A stretch of 64,000 nucleotides of DNA from CAWHNT01 sp963830775 (GTDB lineage Bacteria; Pseudomonadota; Alphaproteobacteria; Geminicoccales; Geminicoccaceae): the NCBI GenBank assembly GCA_963830775.1, contig CAWHNT010000029.1, positions 124,001 through 188,000 of the forward strand. The letters run 5' to 3'. How positions within the stretch are numbered: position 1 is the stretch's first letter; each line of letters opens with the position of its first letter. Positions 56,275-64,000 of the stretch are shown one piece after another. The notes under the pieces were generated by a model. It ran no database searches. It worked only from the letters and a program-made list of their open reading frames with translations, and was not told where the DNA came from. A program made the translations under genes and the position numbers.

Positions 56275-58314
56275 TCAGAAGGCTGCTTCGAAGATGCTCC
56301 TGATCGAGGCCGCGCCGAAGAGCGAAAGGTGATTGTCGTCGGCATAGACCGCGCGTCCGTCGGCCTCGACGCGGCAGGCCTGGGCGTCGCAGAGAGCCTC
56401 GTGCGGGTAGAGGACGGTGGCGAGCGAGCGCTGTTCCAGGCTGGTCATGGCACTCAGCGGGATGGCGTTGCGCTGGTCGAAGTCCTCGCGAGTTGGCCGG
56501 ACGTCGACGTCGCGCCCGAGCCAGGCGGCCAGTGCCAGCGTGGTCGGAACGGAGGCCCCGACCTCGGGTATCGGGGCCACGATGACCACCTTCTTGCCGG
56601 CTGTCCGCAGGGTTGTGGCCGTACGCTCCAGCGCACGGCGGAAGACAGCCTCGTTGGAGCCGGTCGAGCCCGTCCCGGTCTCGCCGTCGCTGAGATGCAC
56701 GCGGCGCTCGTCCTCGCGGCCGTGGCGCTCGCCGGTTGCGTACCAGGCCCAGTGTGCCGCCATGATCACGGTGTCAATCGAGCCCTGCCGGACAAGATCG
56801 AGGACGGCATCGTTGAAGACGCCGCACTGGCGCGTACTCTCCGCCTCGCGGCCTTCAAGCTCGATGCCGAGGAGCGGCGGACAGCCGGCGGATCCCGCGA
56901 ACACGCCTGTGCGGCCGGCCTGCGCCGCCACCGAGCCGATCGCGGCCTGGATCGATTCGGCATGCGAATCGCCCCAGACGATGAAGCTCGGTGAGGCGCG
57001 CCCGACGGCACCGATCCGGCACAGATTGCCGTTGCGCACGGCGTCGATGCCGGGGTCCAGGCACCTGCCGCGCGTCGGGTCGCGGTCGCGGGCACCCTCG
57101 GCGAGGCGGGCCGCGTCGGGCGGGAGGCGCGACGGCAACCCGTCGGTCAGATGGAGACCCATCCCGGTCACGACGGCCGCGAGCATCACACCGCCCGCGA
57201 CCGCGAGCAGGGCCGGGCGGGCGAGGACCGGGCGTGGGCCCCGGAAGGGCAGCTCGACATAGCGCCAGGAGAGAGTGGCAAGCAGGGCTGCCAGCAGCAG
57301 CACGCCCAGCGACTCGGCCGCGGTCAGCTCACGCAAGGCGTAGAGGCTCGCGAAGACGAGCAGCGGCCAATGCCAGAGATAGAGCGAATAGGAGACGAGC
57401 CCGGTGAGGACGATCGGCCGCCGGCTCAGCAGGCGGCCGACCAAAGACGGGCCGCCGCTGCCGGCATGGATCAGGAGGGCCGTGCCGAGGCAGGGGAGGA
57501 AGGCACTGGCACCCGGGAAGGGCGTGTCGGCCGAGTAGGCGAGCACGCTCGCCAGGATGAGCGCGAGCCCTGCCAGCGAGAGCGCGTCGCGGACGATCTG
57601 GCGGCGGGGGGCGGCGAGGGCGCCCATGGCGAGAAGGGCGCCCAGCAGCAGCTCCCAGGCGCGGAAGGGGGCAAGGTAGAAGGCGGCCGTGGGGGCGTGC
57701 GGCACCGCCCAGACCGAGGCCGCGAAGGAGAGCAGGAGGATCGCGGCGGTGGCGGGGATGCCGGCTCTTCCGGCTCGGGCCAGCAGGAGCAGGAAGAGCG
57801 GGAAGACGAGGTAGAACTGCTCCTCCACCGCCAGCGACCAGGTGTGGAGCAGCGGCTTCTGCTCGGCGGCCCCGGCGAAGTAGCCGGTCTCCTCCCAGAA
57901 GAGGACATTCGAGGCGAACAGCGTGGCGGCGGCCACGCTCTGGCCGAAGTCCTTCAGCGGGTCGGGCAGGAGGATCAGGGTGGCCATGACCGTCGAGGCG
58001 AGGAGGACGGTGAAGAGGGCCGGGAAGATGCGGCGGATCCGGCGTTCGTAGAAGGAGAGGAGGGAGAACCGGCCGGCCTCGATATCACCGTGGATGATCG
58101 AGGTGATGAGGTAGCCGGAGATGACGAAGAACATGTCGACGCCGACGAAGCCGCCGCCGAAGGCCGGAAAGCCGGCGTGGAACAGGAGAACCGGAATGAC
58201 CGCCAGTGCCCGCAGCCCGTCGATGTCCGCCCGGTAGGCGAAGGCGGGACGGGTGAGGCTCGTGGCCACGGCGCGCGAGGCCGGGCCGCCTTCGAGGGCT
58301 GCGGCTTTCGTCAT
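56275..58314 (-). CDS. OafA/YrhL-type acyltransferase with SGNH domain
   Basis: A 679-residue membrane enzyme. The acyltransferase-3 part (1-385) has about ten helices, FAYRADIDGLRALAVIPVLLFHAG and the catalytic-type VGVDMFFVISGYLIT, and LHTWSLAVEEQFYLVFPL. The C-terminal periplasmic SGNH domain shows the Ser in FIVWGDSHAESIQ and the DxxH in YADDNHLSLFG. Such fusions O-acetylate lipopolysaccharide, exopolysaccharide or peptidoglycan sugars. Near the GDP-mannose gene. Confidence 0.88.
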   Translation of the reverse strand: MTKAAALEGGPASRAVATSLTRPAFAYRADIDGLRALAVIPVLLFHAGFPAFGGGFVGVDMFFVISGYLITSIIHGDIEAGRFSLLSFYERRIRRIFPALFTVLLASTVMATLILLPDPLKDFGQSVAAATLFASNVLFWEETGYFAGAAEQKPLLHTWSLAVEEQFYLVFPLFLLLLARAGRAGIPATAAILLLSFAASVWAVPHAPTAAFYLAPFRAWELLLGALLAMGALAAPRRQIVRDALSLAGLALILASVLAYSADTPFPGASAFLPCLGTALLIHAGSGGPSLVGRLLSRRPIVLTGLVSYSLYLWHWPLLVFASLYALRELTAAESLGVLLLAALLATLSWRYVELPFRGPRPVLARPALLAVAGGVMLAAVVTGMGLHLTDGLPSRLPPDAARLAEGARDRDPTRGRCLDPGIDAVRNGNLCRIGAVGRASPSFIVWGDSHAESIQAAIGSVAAQAGRTGVFAGSAGCPPLLGIELEGREAESTRQCGVFNDAVLDLVRQGSIDTVIMAAHWAWYATGERHGREDERRVHLSDGETGTGSTGSNEAVFRRALERTATTLRTAGKKVVIVAPIPEVGASVPTTLALAAWLGRDVDVRPTREDFDQRNAIPLSAMTSLEQRSLATVLYPHEALCDAQACRVEADGRAVYADDNHLSLFGAASIRSIFEAAF

Positions 58315-58399
58315 GGGCGCTTCTGAACGGTCCGGTCGCAGGTCGTCGTCGAGAGGTGAAACGGCGGAGAGGCCCGGCCGTGCCGCCGGGGCGCCAGGA

Positions 58400-59122
58400 T
58401 CAGGGCTTCAGATGGATACCGCCGTCCACGTCGAAGAGCGAGCCCGTAAGGTACTCGTTCTCGAGCACGAGCATGATGACCTGCGCCACCTCGTCGGGGC
58501 GTCCGGCACGGCCGACCGGCGTGCTCTCCGCACGGGCCGCGAACTGCTCGCGCAGCTCCTCCGGCCAGCGCTCGAAGATCGGCGTGGTGACGATCCCCGG
58601 GCAGATGGCGTTGACCCGGATCGGCGCGAGCTCCAGCGCCAGGGTGGGCACCATCGCGTTGAGGGCGCCGTTGCTGGCGGCCAGACCCGAGGTGGCCGGC
58701 GTTGCCACGCGCGCACTCTCGGCCGTTATCAGCGTGATCGAGCCGTGCCGGGAGAGCTGCGGCAGGCCGGCCTGGATGGCGTTCACGTAGGCCCAGAATT
58801 TGCCCTCGATCGCCTGCCTCAGCTTGAGCAGGTCGAGCTCGCGGAAGAGCCCGGCCCCGCCGCCGCTGCTGAGGCTGAGCACCAGATGATCGAATGGCCC
58901 CGCGGCACTGAAGAAATCCTCGAGCGCGGAGCGGTCGCCGGCATCGACCTCCCGGCTGGCGGCCGTGGCCCCCAGGGTGCGCACGGTGGCCGCCACCCGG
59001 GCCGGGTCGCGGGAAGCTACCGTGACCCTGGCACGGGCCTGGATGCATCCCTGGGCCACGGCATAACCGATGCCCGAGGTCCCGCCCAGCACGACCACGT
59101 GCCGATCGCGTAAGGCGGCCAT
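58400..59122 (-). CDS. Short-chain dehydrogenase/reductase family protein lacking Tyr/Lys
   Basis: A 240-residue SDR. The nucleotide site is VVVLGGTSGIGYAVAQG and the end EYLTGSLFDVDGGIHL is canonical. At the active site, where Y-x-x-x-K is expected, it reads GLAASNGALNAM, so Tyr is Leu and Lys is Asn; the catalytic Ser region is ITAESARVATP. It may be a non-catalytic binder or use another mechanism. ATG 59122 is chosen, 59143 is an alternative. Divergent from exonuclease III. Confidence 0.8.
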   Translation of the reverse strand: MAALRDRHVVVLGGTSGIGYAVAQGCIQARARVTVASRDPARVAATVRTLGATAASREVDAGDRSALEDFFSAAGPFDHLVLSLSSGGGAGLFRELDLLKLRQAIEGKFWAYVNAIQAGLPQLSRHGSITLITAESARVATPATSGLAASNGALNAMVPTLALELAPIRVNAICPGIVTTPIFERWPEELREQFAARAESTPVGRAGRPDEVAQVIMLVLENEYLTGSLFDVDGGIHLKP

Positions 59123-59207
59123 TCCGTTCTCCCGGCTTGCCACGAACGTCCCGCCCGGCAGATTGCGCGCGTGGCTGCCGGTTCAAGGGGAGTAGCAGCG
59201 GGTGCGG

Positions 59208-59999
59208 ATGCGGATCACGACCTGGAACGCCAACTCGGTGCGCCTGCGCGAGGCTGCCTTGCGCCGGATCATGGCTGAGATCCGCCCCGATGTGCTCTGC
59301 CTGCAGGAGACCAAGGTGGAGGATGCGTTCTTCCCGGTGCTGCTGGCCGAGGAACTCGGCCTGGCGCACGCCTACCTGCATGGGCAGAAGGCCTATCACG
59401 GGGTGGCAATCCTCTCCCGCCTCCCGCTCGAGGACTGCCGCTTCCACAAATGGTGCGGGATCGAGCACTGCCGGCATGCCGTCGCGACGCTCCCGGGCGG
59501 GATCGAGCTGCACAATCTCTACGTACCGGCCGGTGGCGACATCCCCGACCCCGCGGTGAACCCCAAATTCCGCCACAAGCTCGACATGGTGGCCGAGCTC
59601 ACCGACTATTTCGGCGGCCGTCGCGGGGACGGCGCCAGGATCGTGGTGCTGGGCGATCTCAACATCGCTCCGCTCGAGACCGACGTCTGGAGCCACCGCC
59701 AGCTGCTCAAGGTGGTCTCGCACACACCCGTCGAGACCGAGGCGATGCTCCGGTGGCAGCAGGCCTATGGCTTCGTCGATGCCGTGCGCACCGTGTTCCC
59801 GCCCGAGCGGAAGCTCTACACGTGGTGGTCCTATCGCAACCAGGACTGGGCGGCCTCCGACCGCGGCCGGCGCCTGGACCATATCTGGCTCTCGCCTAGC
59901 CTGGCGCCCGGCCTTATCACCGCCGAGGTCCGGCGAGACGCCCGCGGCTGGGAGGAGCCGAGCGATCACGTGCCGGTGACGGTCGAGCTTGAGGTGTAG
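59208..59999 (+). CDS. xthA: Exodeoxyribonuclease III
   Basis: A 263-residue AP endonuclease of the ExoIII family. Motifs: ITTWNANSVRLREAAL, LCLQETKVED, YHGVAILSR, VVLGDLNIAPLETDVW, YTWWSYR and DHIWLSPSL with the final SDHVPV histidine. It repairs abasic sites. ATG 59208 gives MRITTWN; the GTG six bases earlier is also possible. The next gene starts 13 bases later. Confidence 0.92.
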   Translation: MRITTWNANSVRLREAALRRIMAEIRPDVLCLQETKVEDAFFPVLLAEELGLAHAYLHGQKAYHGVAILSRLPLEDCRFHKWCGIEHCRHAVATLPGGIELHNLYVPAGGDIPDPAVNPKFRHKLDMVAELTDYFGGRRGDGARIVVLGDLNIAPLETDVWSHRQLLKVVSHTPVETEAMLRWQQAYGFVDAVRTVFPPERKLYTWWSYRNQDWAASDRGRRLDHIWLSPSLAPGLITAEVRRDARGWEEPSDHVPVTVELEV

Positions 60000-60012
60000 G
60001 GGAGGAGCCGAG

Positions 60013-60519
60013 ATGCCGAAGTTCTACGGCGACATGAAGGACACGACGCACAGGCTGGCGCCGAGGGAGATCGCCGTCCGTGCGATCCCGGAGGATGAGC
60101 GGGTCTGGGTGCCGCAGGCGCCCGACGTCTGGTTCCGGCCCCTGATGCTGAACACGCTGGCCGGGCAGTGGTGCAACCTCCTGCGCGTGCGCAAGTCCGG
60201 CATCCTCTCCCGCCACCTGCACCCCAACCCGGTGCACGGCTTCGTCCTCAAGGGCCGCTGGAAATACCTCGAGCACGAATGGGTCGCCGAGACCGGATCC
60301 TACGTCTTCGAGCCTCCGGGCGAGATCCACACCCTCTGGGTGCCCGAGGACACCGAGGAGATGATCACCTTCTTCAACATCACCGGCTGCATGTACTATC
60401 TCGACGAGGAGCACCGCCACACCGGCTTCGAGGACGTCTTCCGCAAGATCGACATGTGCCGCCAGCACTACAGCGAATGTGGCCTCGGAGCCGACTATGT
60501 CGACCAGTTCATCCGCTGA
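60013..60519 (+). CDS. Cupin, 2,4'-dihydroxyacetophenone dioxygenase-like
   Basis: A 168-residue cupin. The metal ligands are suggested by SRHLHPNPVHGFVLKGRW and EPPGEIHTLWVP. It matches the dihydroxyacetophenone dioxygenase-type family, in which some members cleave C-C bonds of aromatic ketones and others have unknown substrates. GGGGAGGAG lies just before ATG. Its end overlaps the next SDR gene start by 23 bases. Confidence 0.8.
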   Translation: MPKFYGDMKDTTHRLAPREIAVRAIPEDERVWVPQAPDVWFRPLMLNTLAGQWCNLLRVRKSGILSRHLHPNPVHGFVLKGRWKYLEHEWVAETGSYVFEPPGEIHTLWVPEDTEEMITFFNITGCMYYLDEEHRHTGFEDVFRKIDMCRQHYSECGLGADYVDQFIR

Positions 60520-61280
60520 CCCGGCCCGGGGGCCGGCCGCCATCACTTTTGCGACTGGCCTCTATGACGGTGCCCATGTCCTGGTCACCGGAGGCACGTC
60601 GGGGATCGGGGCGGCCATCGCCCGCGGCTTCCTCGAGCTCGGGGCCGCCGTCACGGCCACGGGTGCCTTCCCGCACGAGCTCGAAGCCGCCGGCAGCCGA
60701 CGCCGTCCTCGCCCGAGCCAGCCTGCGCCAGCTGGACGTGACCGACGGCGCCGCCGTCGCCACCCTGATCGGCGGCCTGGACCGGCTCGACATCCTCATC
60801 AACTGCGCCGGCACCATCCGCCGTGCCGAGGAGCACGAGCCCGAGGCCTTCGCCCAGGTGGTCGACGTGAACCTCAACGGCACCATGCGCGCCTGTGCCG
60901 CTGCCCGCCCGCTGCTGGCTGCCCGCCGCGGCTCGATCGTCAACACCGCCTCAATGCTGAGCTTCCACGGCGGCGGCCACGCCCCGGCCTACAGCGCGTC
61001 GAAGGGCGGCGTGGCCCAGCTCACGAAGTCCTTGGCCATCGCCTACGCGGACGAGGGCGTGCGGGTGAACGCGATCGCCCCTGGCTGGATCGCGACACCG
61101 CTCACGAAGCGGGCGCGAGAAGACGAGGCGCGCTCACGGGCGATCGTGGAGCGTACGGCGATGAAGCGCTGGGGCGAGCCGGAGGAACTGGTGGGGGCTG
61201 TGCTGTTCCTGTGCTCTCCGGCGGCGGCTTTCGTGACTGGTGCAATCCTGCCGGTCGATGGCGGCTATCTCGCAATGTAG
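60497..61280 (+). CDS. Short-chain dehydrogenase/reductase, one frameshift
   Basis: About 261 residues across an indel near 60690. The nucleotide-binding glycine motif is HVLVTGGTSGIGAAIARG. In the other frame come DILINCAGTIRRAEEH, the catalytic Ser/Tyr/Lys in NTASMLSFHGGGHAPAYSASKGGVAQ, and AIAPGWIATPLTKRAR and VTGAILPVDGGYLAM. A standard C-terminal classical SDR, substrate unknown. It overlaps the cupin gene and probably works in the same pathway. Confidence 0.85.
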
Positions 61281-61448
61281 GGCAGCGAAACCCGGTCGCA
61301 TCGTTCTGTCACGCGACTGCCGCATAGTTGGCGATAGGCCCGCAACCAGCGGGCGACTCCCCGGGGCTCTCCGGAGCACCCGGCCTTTTGCTGTCCGGGC
61401 GGAGCTGGTATCCGCCCGCGCCAGCGGACGCAGCGGCGGAGAGAGCGG

Positions 61449-62663
61449 ATGCGGGTTGCGGTCCTGGGTGGGGACGGGTTCGTGGGCTGGCCCAGCTCGC
61501 TGCATCTGTCGGCGCGCGGGCATGAGGTCGTCGTCGTCGACAATCTCTGCCGGCGGCGGGCGGATGCGGAGCTGAAGGTCCAGTCGCTCACACCCATCGC
61601 CACCATCCAGGAGCGGATTGCGGCTTGGCAGGAGGTGTCGGGCTGCCGGCTCGGGTTCGAGCTGATCGACGTGGCGCAGGACTACGAGCGCCTGCGGGAC
61701 TGGCTGGCGGCGTGGCGGCCGGAGGCGGTCGTGCATTTCGCCGAGCAGCGGGCGGCGCCCTACTCGATGAAGTCGGCGCGGCATAAGCGCTACACGGTCG
61801 AGAACAATGTCAGCGCCTCGCATAACCTGCTCTGTGCGCTGGTCGAGATCGGGCTCGATGCGCATGTCGTGCATCTTGGGACGATGGGGGTCTACGGCTA
61901 TGGGGCCGTGGGCGTGCCGATCCCCGAGGGGTATCTGGAAGTCGGGCTGGAGACGGACGAAGGCGAGGCGGTCCGGCAGGAGATCCTCTACCCGGCCAAT
62001 CCGGGCAGCATCTATCACATGACCAAGTGCCTGGATCAGCTTCTGTTCCAGTTTTACGCCAAGAACGACCGGGTACGGATCACCGACCTGCACCAGGGCG
62101 TGGTGTGGGGGACGAACACCACCGAGACCTCGCTGGATGAGCGGCTGGTCAACCGGTTCGACTATGACGGTGACTATGGGACCGTGCTCAACCGCTTCCT
62201 GATGCAGGCGGCCATGGGCTATCCGCTCACCGTGCACGGGACCGGCGGGCAGACGCGGGCCTTCATCCACATCCGCGATTCGGTGCGCTGCATCGAGCTG
62301 GCGCTCAGGAACCCGCCGGCACGGGGCGAGCGGGTCAAGATCTTCAACCAGATGACCGAGACGCACCGGGTGCGCGACCTGGCGCGGATCGTGAGCCGGC
62401 TCACCGGCACGCCCGTGGCCGAGCTGCCGAACCCGCGCAACGAGGCGGCGGAGAACGACCTCGTGGTCCGCAACGAGCAGTTCCTGGCCCTGGGCCTGGA
62501 GCCTACCACGCTGGAGGAGGGGCTCCTGGGCGAGGTGGTCGAGGTGGCGCGGCGCTGGCGGCATCGGGCCGACGTGAGCCGCATCCCCTGCGTCTCGGCC
62601 TGGAACCGCGAGGCCGCGAGCCGCCTGCGCGAGGCGGCGCCGCGGCCGGCCCGGGTCGCCTGA
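61449..62663 (+). CDS. sqdB: UDP-sulfoquinovose synthase
   Basis: A 404-residue NAD-dependent enzyme converting UDP-glucose and sulfite to UDP-sulfoquinovose for sulfolipid headgroups. It follows SqdB/SQD1 along its length: VAVLGGDGFVGWPSSLHLSA, VHFAEQRAAPYSM, HLGTMGVYGYG, SIYHMTKCLDQ (catalytic Tyr/Lys), DLHQGVVWGTNTTETSLDE, NRFLMQAAMGYPLTVHG. First gene of a sqdBDC-like operon. Confidence 0.93.
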   Translation: MRVAVLGGDGFVGWPSSLHLSARGHEVVVVDNLCRRRADAELKVQSLTPIATIQERIAAWQEVSGCRLGFELIDVAQDYERLRDWLAAWRPEAVVHFAEQRAAPYSMKSARHKRYTVENNVSASHNLLCALVEIGLDAHVVHLGTMGVYGYGAVGVPIPEGYLEVGLETDEGEAVRQEILYPANPGSIYHMTKCLDQLLFQFYAKNDRVRITDLHQGVVWGTNTTETSLDERLVNRFDYDGDYGTVLNRFLMQAAMGYPLTVHGTGGQTRAFIHIRDSVRCIELALRNPPARGERVKIFNQMTETHRVRDLARIVSRLTGTPVAELPNPRNEAAENDLVVRNEQFLALGLEPTTLEEGLLGEVVEVARRWRHRADVSRIPCVSAWNREAASRLREAAPRPARVA

Positions 62664-62664
62664 C

Positions 62665-63456
62665 ATCCACGCCTACGTCACCCTCGTCACCAACGATGAC
62701 TATGGCCTGGGAGCCCTGGCGCTTGCGCGCTCGCTGAAGCTGGTGGGCGCGCGCTGGCCCCTGGTGGTGCTGGCCACGGCCGGTGCGGGGCGGCTGGAGG
62801 AGCTGGCGGCGGAAGGCTGCCGGATCGTCGAGGCGGCGCCGCTTGCCCTGTCGGAGGCGTTCCGGGAGCGGCACGGGCGCCGCAGCCTGCACGCGGCGGC
62901 ACCGTTCACGAAAGGCGAGAAGCCCGCGTTTCACGATCCTCTGGATAACTTCGTCAAGCTCCGGCTATGGCAGCTCACCGACTATCGCAAAGTGGTCTTC
63001 CTCGACGCCGACACGGTCGTCGTGAAGAACATCGACCGGCTGCTCGACTACCCGGAGCTCTCTGCGGCACCCAACCTTTACGAGACCCTGACCGACTTCC
63101 GGCGGATGAACTCGGGCGTGTTCGTGGCGGCACCCTCGCAAGCCACGTTCGAGCGGATGATGGAGCAGCTCGATGCGCCGGGCGCCTTCTGGCGGCGGAC
63201 CGACCAGACCTTCCTCGAGACCTTCTGGCCGGACTGGCACGGCCTGCCCTACACCTGCAACGTGCTGCAGTACGTGTTCTTCAACCTGCCCGAGCTCTGG
63301 CACTGGCCGCAGATCCGCGTGGTGCACTACCAGTACGAGAAGCCCTGGGCCGAGCCGCATCCGAAACGGGACAGGCTGGGCCCGGTGATCGATCTCTGGT
63401 GGCGCATCCTGGAGGGGCGGGGGCTGCCGGACGACGTCTCGCCGCCACGGGCCTGA
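62665..63456 (+). CDS. sqdD: Family 8 glycosyltransferase (SqdD-like)
   Basis: About 263 residues, glycogenin-like. Domain begins at HAYVTLVTNDDYGLGALALARSLK (62668 on), with the DxD site VVFLDADTVVVKNID, NSGVFVAAPS and the C-terminal WHWPQIRVVHYQYEKPW. SqdD in Rhodobacter is a GT8 protein of the sulfolipid operon. No ATG/GTG/TTG precedes the domain; GTG 62743 would remove its first strand. An ATC at 62665 or an error is implied, so the start is unresolved. Confidence 0.78.
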   Translation: MHAYVTLVTNDDYGLGALALARSLKLVGARWPLVVLATAGAGRLEELAAEGCRIVEAAPLALSEAFRERHGRRSLHAAAPFTKGEKPAFHDPLDNFVKLRLWQLTDYRKVVFLDADTVVVKNIDRLLDYPELSAAPNLYETLTDFRRMNSGVFVAAPSQATFERMMEQLDAPGAFWRRTDQTFLETFWPDWHGLPYTCNVLQYVFFNLPELWHWPQIRVVHYQYEKPWAEPHPKRDRLGPVIDLWWRILEGRGLPDDVSPPRA

Positions 63457-63460
63457 GCGC

Positions 63461-64000
63461 GTGCGCGTCGCGGTCACCGGGGCCAGCGGGTATGTCGGGC
63501 GCTTCATCGTGGCCGAGCTGCTGGCGAACGGGGTCGAGGTGCGGGCGTGGGCGCAGTCCTCGACCGATCGTAGCGGCTTTCCGGGGCCGGTGGATTGGGT
63601 CGAAGGGGGGCTGAGGCAGCCGAACAGCATCGGTCCGCTACTCCGGGGTGTGGATGCCGTCGTGCACGCCGCCTTCGAGCATCGGCCAGGCCGCTACCGG
63701 GGTGGGGAAGGGGAGGATCTCGAGGGCTTCCTCGCTGCCAACCTTTCGGGCTCGCTGACTTTGATGCGGCGGGCCCGCGAGGCCGGCGTGGGGCGCTTCG
63801 TGTTCATCTCCAGCCGGGCCGTCTACGGCCGGCGTCTTCCCGGGCGGGCATTGGACGAAGACCATCCCGCTTTCCCGGATACGGCGTACGGAGCCATGAA
63901 GGCGGCGATCGAGGCGTTCGTCGCGAGCTGGGGGCAGGATTGGCGGGTCTGCGCGCTCCGGCCGACCGGCGTGTACGGCCTCACCCATCCGGTCCGGCGC
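63461..64000 (+). CDS. NAD-dependent epimerase/dehydratase (SqdC-like), partial at right edge
   Basis: The first 180 codons of an extended SDR. GTG 63461 gives VAVTGASGYVGRFIVAELLANG; DAVVHAAFEH and FVFISSRAVYG follow, with the catalytic pair in TAYGAMKAAIEAFV. It starts 4 bases after the previous stop, so it is the third gene of the sulfolipid operon. In Rhodobacter the order sqdB-sqdD-sqdC holds and SqdC is a reductase-like protein, so this is the likely equivalent. The 3' end lies outside the window. Confidence 0.8.
   Translation, partial: MRVAVTGASGYVGRFIVAELLANGVEVRAWAQSSTDRSGFPGPVDWVEGGLRQPNSIGPLLRGVDAVVHAAFEHRPGRYRGGEGEDLEGFLAANLSGSLTLMRRAREAGVGRFVFISSRAVYGRRLPGRALDEDHPAFPDTAYGAMKAAIEAFVASWGQDWRVCALRPTGVYGLTHPVRR

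Overview
The window is very GC-rich DNA with mostly short gene spacing. It looks like a chromosome segment of an alphaproteobacterium, probably Rhodospirillales/Geminicoccales-like. The basis is gene content and order: glnE next to bcp, a short glutamyl-tRNA synthetase, an NdvA-type glucan exporter, sqdB-sqdD-epimerase, and c-di-GMP proteins. The taxon is inferred from proteins only. About twenty reading frames, including housekeeping genes such as gltX, cysS and moaA, are each broken by one or two indels but stay intact on both sides. Sequencing or assembly errors explain this better than decay, so broken genes are annotated across the break.

Layout. 1-1.7 kb: glnE end, bcp, O-methyltransferase. 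1.8-2.5 kb: a decayed VapC-type toxin with antitoxin-like ORFs. 2.5-6.2 kb: cupin, a secreted SAM-hydrolase-family protein, and an orphan molybdopterin large subunit. 6.2-13.4 kb: the most interesting region. A probable lasso-peptide cluster (asparagine-synthetase-like cyclase, small precursor candidate, HPr-kinase-like kinase, PqqD-like B1, transglutaminase-like B2, nucleotidyltransferase) is divergent from a BshA-like glycosyltransferase translationally coupled to a gene with remote BshC resemblance. 13.5-20.6 kb: a solute-sensing GGDEF/EAL protein, an AbrB/AT-hook protein, a dienelactone-hydrolase-like enzyme, an enolase-superfamily dehydratase and a hypothetical gene. 20.6-25.7 kb: a tight gltX-cysS-cimA-trmJ run. 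25.8-31.2 kb: a lipoprotein cut by an IS3-family element, small membrane and secreted proteins, glyoxalase I and a glucan ABC exporter.

31.2-44.5 kb: EF-P and its lysine ligase EpmA back to back, a class V aminotransferase, an adenylate cyclase with TPRs, a DksA-like zinc finger protein, an MFS pump divergent from a LysR regulator, NAD kinase, moaA, a REC-Hpt protein, psuG, a TerB-like protein and Nnr. 44.7-49.4 kb: a large PAS-GGDEF-EAL gene interrupted by a 1476-bp insertion carrying a serine recombinase that lacks its catalytic N-terminus. Exact removal of the insertion would restore the host frame.

49.4-64 kb: amidase, pentapeptide-repeat protein, lipB, tRNA-Leu(GAG), DUF3597 protein, acyl-CoA synthetase, GDP-mannose-forming enzyme, acyltransferase with SGNH tail, two SDRs, exonuclease III, cupin, and a sulfoquinovosyl-lipid operon that runs off the right edge. 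No CRISPR array, rRNA or replication origin was seen. No gene-free stretch exceeds about 250 bases.
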